NCBI GenBank assembly: GCA_030679805.1
Contig: JAUXST010000231.1
Coordinates: forward strand, 1 to 8,107
Direction of reading: 5' to 3'
Length of the DNA: 8,107 nt
Source of the DNA: Reyranella sp.
GTDB taxonomy: Bacteria; Pseudomonadota; Alphaproteobacteria; Reyranellales; Reyranellaceae
Every line of letters starts with the position of its first letter. The stretch's first letter is position 1. Shown piece after piece: positions 7,335 to 8,107 of the stretch. The notes beneath the pieces are model-generated. The model did no database searches. It saw only the letters and a program-made list of their open reading frames with translations, and had not been told where the DNA came from. The position numbers and the translations under genes are program-made.

Positions 7335-7367
7335 CGATCGGGCGCCCCGGTCACAAGGCAGTGAGCA

Positions 7368-7391
7368 CGGCGGAGAGCGTCTTCTCCGCCG
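7368..7391 (+). terminator. Perfect 9-bp hairpin between the EF-G-like gene and the thioredoxin-like pair
   Basis: CGGCGGAGA (7368-7376) pairs perfectly with TCTCCGCCG (7383-7391) over a 6-nt loop. It lies 57 nt after the EF-G-like stop and just before the leader of the next gene. It could be a GC-type terminator without a U-tract, or part of that leader. The right-hand arm belongs to the stretch that resembles the second gene's leader, while the long left-hand arm does not. The terminator role is a guess. Confidence 0.35.
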
Positions 7392-7446
7392 ATCGGCCTT
7401 CGCCCACACTGGCCTCGTGGAACGGCTCCACGAGGAGAGCATCGTA
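7379..7446 (+). promoter_or_regulatory. Leader of thioredoxin-like gene 1 with ribosome-binding-site-masking hairpin
   Basis: The 68 nt before the GTG start contain a perfect 9-bp hairpin, CCTCGTGGA (7413-7421) with TCCACGAGG (7427-7435) and a 5-nt loop. The ribosome binding site GAGGAG (7432-7437), 9 nt before the start, is mostly inside the 3' arm, so the folded form should hide it. The stretch from GTCTTCTCC (7379) onward aligns by eye with the leader of the second copy at 7884-7949. This suggests translational control by opening of the hairpin through temperature, a protein or a small RNA. The trigger is unknown. Confidence 0.5.
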
Positions 7447-7881
7447 GTGTTCAGCAGACGGTCTCTGATGGCGGGCGGCCTAGCAATGGCAGTCGCACCA
7501 TCTTTGGCGCGCGTCGCGCAAGCCCAGGCTGGGCGCCCGATGCTGGTGTTCGTCGGTCACGAACTTTGAGGCGGCTGCAAGATCTGGCGTGCCCAGTCCG
7601 AGCCTCTGCTTCTCACGTCCGACGCCTACAAGAAACTCGACTATCGAGTGGTCCATCCGGCGGACCTGTCGCTGATCCTCAAGGAAGAGAACTGGCCCGC
7701 CAACGCGCGCTGGATCCTTACCGCCTTCCTGGCAAGCGATGAAGGCACCCAACGCCCCAATGCCACGCCGCGCTTCATCTTGGCTGAGGACCGCAAGATC
7801 ATCTTCATCATCACCGGCAACGCCGGCTGGAAGGAGAAGATGTGGCCCAAGGTACTGGAAGTGACGGAGACCAAGGCCTAG
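7447..7881 (+). CDS. Exported thioredoxin-like protein with in-frame TGA: candidate selenoprotein (U-G-G-C)
   Basis: Read from GTG 7447 to TAG 7881, this is a 144-residue protein if the single in-frame TGA (7567-7569, codon 41) encodes selenocysteine. The N-terminus MFSRRSLMAGGLAMAV is a Tat-like signal ending AQAQA, probably cut after residue 28. It is followed by a strand, RPMLVFVG, and then U41-G-G-C44-KIW, exactly where thioredoxin-fold proteins carry CxxC. Later, ATPRFILAEDRKIIFIITG fits the cis-Pro (Pro108), strand and strand part of that fold. The 103 codons after the TGA have no other stop or frameshift, and about 83% end in G or C. The start is supported by GAGGAG 9 nt upstream and by the neighbouring copy, which begins MFTRRSLM. 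The alternative is a recent nonsense mutation of a Cys codon (TGC/TGT to TGA). An independent gene starting at GTG 7648 is unlikely, since it lacks a ribosome binding site. The substrate is unknown. Confidence 0.6.
7568..7606 (+). promoter_or_regulatory. Possible bacterial SECIS-like stem-loop at the TGA codon
   Basis: Starting in the TGA itself, GAGGC (7568-7572) can pair with GCCTC (7602-7606), and GGCTG (7573-7577) with CAGTCC (7594-7599) leaving one bulged T. A terminal region with AGATCTGGCG (7580-7589) at the tip is possible. Bacterial SECIS elements sit immediately 3' of UGA inside the coding region, so the location is right. The details do not clearly match the Escherichia coli fdhF element, where the bulged U is on the 5' side. 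A competing small hairpin CTGG / CCAG (7584-7587 and 7593-7596) exists. Folding energy was not computed, so this is weak support only. Confidence 0.25.
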
Positions 7882-7883
7882 CC

Positions 7884-7949
7884 GTCTTCTCCTCCGGGCA
7901 GGCTTGCTTCATATTGCCTCTGTGGAAGGTTTCACGGGGGCAATTGCGC
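7884..7949 (+). promoter_or_regulatory. Leader of thioredoxin-like gene 2 with ribosome-binding-site-masking hairpin
   Basis: Bases 7913-7926 pair with 7931-7944 as 14 consecutive pairs (11 Watson-Crick, 3 G-T wobble) around a 4-nt loop, AGGT. The best ribosome binding site candidate, GGGGG at 7936-7940, 9 nt before the ATG, is inside the 3' arm. The shared GTCTTCTCC block and the CCTC(T)GTGGAA core align with the leader of gene 1. Several bases differ, yet pairing is kept, including one whole inserted pair (T7921 with G7936). Only 68 nt separate this gene's ATG from the previous stop, so the two genes could be on one transcript. Confidence 0.5.
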
Positions 7950-8107
7950 ATGTTCACGAGACGATCACTGATGATGGGCGGCGTGGCGGTAGCGGCAACC
8001 GCTTGCCTCGCTGACCCGGCCGTGGCCCAGGCGAGCCGGCCGATGCTGGTGTTCGTCGGCGACCAGATGTCGGAGGACTGCAAGATTTGGCGGACCCAGT
8101 GGGAACC
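7950..8107 (+). CDS. Second exported thioredoxin-like protein (SxxC), N-terminal part
   Basis: The first 52 codons of a paralogue of the preceding gene; the rest lies beyond the right edge. It starts MFTRRSLMMGGVAVAA, a Tat-like signal with the arginine pair at residues 4-5, and reaches AVAQA at residue 28, the probable cleavage point. A single Cys at residue 19 lies in the signal but not in a good lipobox. The mature part RPMLVFVGDQMSEDCKIWRTQ matches RPMLVFVGHEL-U-GGCKIWRAQ of copy 1 without gaps. Ser41 therefore occupies the place of the TGA codon and Cys44 is shared. The motif is SxxC, which could not form the usual internal disulfide, so any redox role would use one thiol. It is a diverged tandem duplicate with an offset of about 503-505 bp from copy 1. 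The start is firm by comparison with that copy. Confidence 0.85.
   Translation, partial: MFTRRSLMMGGVAVAATACLADPAVAQASRPMLVFVGDQMSEDCKIWRTQWE

Noticed and set aside
7648..7881. A separate 77-residue gene starting at GTG 7648
   Set aside because: No ribosome binding site precedes it. Coding signal in the same frame continues upstream through the TGA to a well-supported GTG at 7447, and the upstream part matches the neighbouring paralogue.
7811..8083. Open frame of 90 codons on the minus strand near the right edge
   Set aside because: It is antisense to the two thioredoxin-like genes and their leader, and shows no supporting motif.

Overview
The window looks like chromosomal DNA of a high-GC alphaproteobacterium (my inference). 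The basis is the strong G/C preference at third codon positions, the class of aspartate aminotransferase, the three-gene ATP-grasp / alpha-E / transglutaminase cluster, and a second, non-canonical EF-G paralogue. No tRNA, rRNA, insertion sequence or CRISPR array is visible, and no intergenic gap exceeds 300 bases.

Layout. Bases 1-349 hold the 5' part of an MDR (quinone oxidoreductase / enoyl reductase-like) gene on the minus strand. An 86-bp AT-richer divergent gap follows. Next comes a tight plus-strand operon: circularly permuted ATP-grasp protein (436-1887), alpha-E protein (1895-2827) and transglutaminase-like protein (2834-3652), with gaps of 6-7 bp. This is a widespread but poorly characterised cluster thought to make or modify a peptide-like product. 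Here the transglutaminase-like protein has Ala where the catalytic Cys should be. A class I aminotransferase (3790-4992) and an EF-G-like GTPase (5224-7311) follow, each with its own good ribosome binding site and leader.

The last 800 bases are the most interesting part. They hold a tandem pair of related genes for short exported proteins with a Tat-like signal and a thioredoxin-like fold. The first (7447-7881) reads through a single in-frame TGA exactly where the first Cys of a CxxC motif would sit, giving U-G-G-C. I read it as a candidate selenoprotein, with a one-lesion pseudogene as the main alternative. The second copy (7950 to the window end) has Ser at that position (SxxC). Both copies carry a related leader of about 66-68 nt. 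Each leader folds into a hairpin that buries the ribosome binding site, and the stem is kept although the bases have changed. This suggests a shared translational control element.
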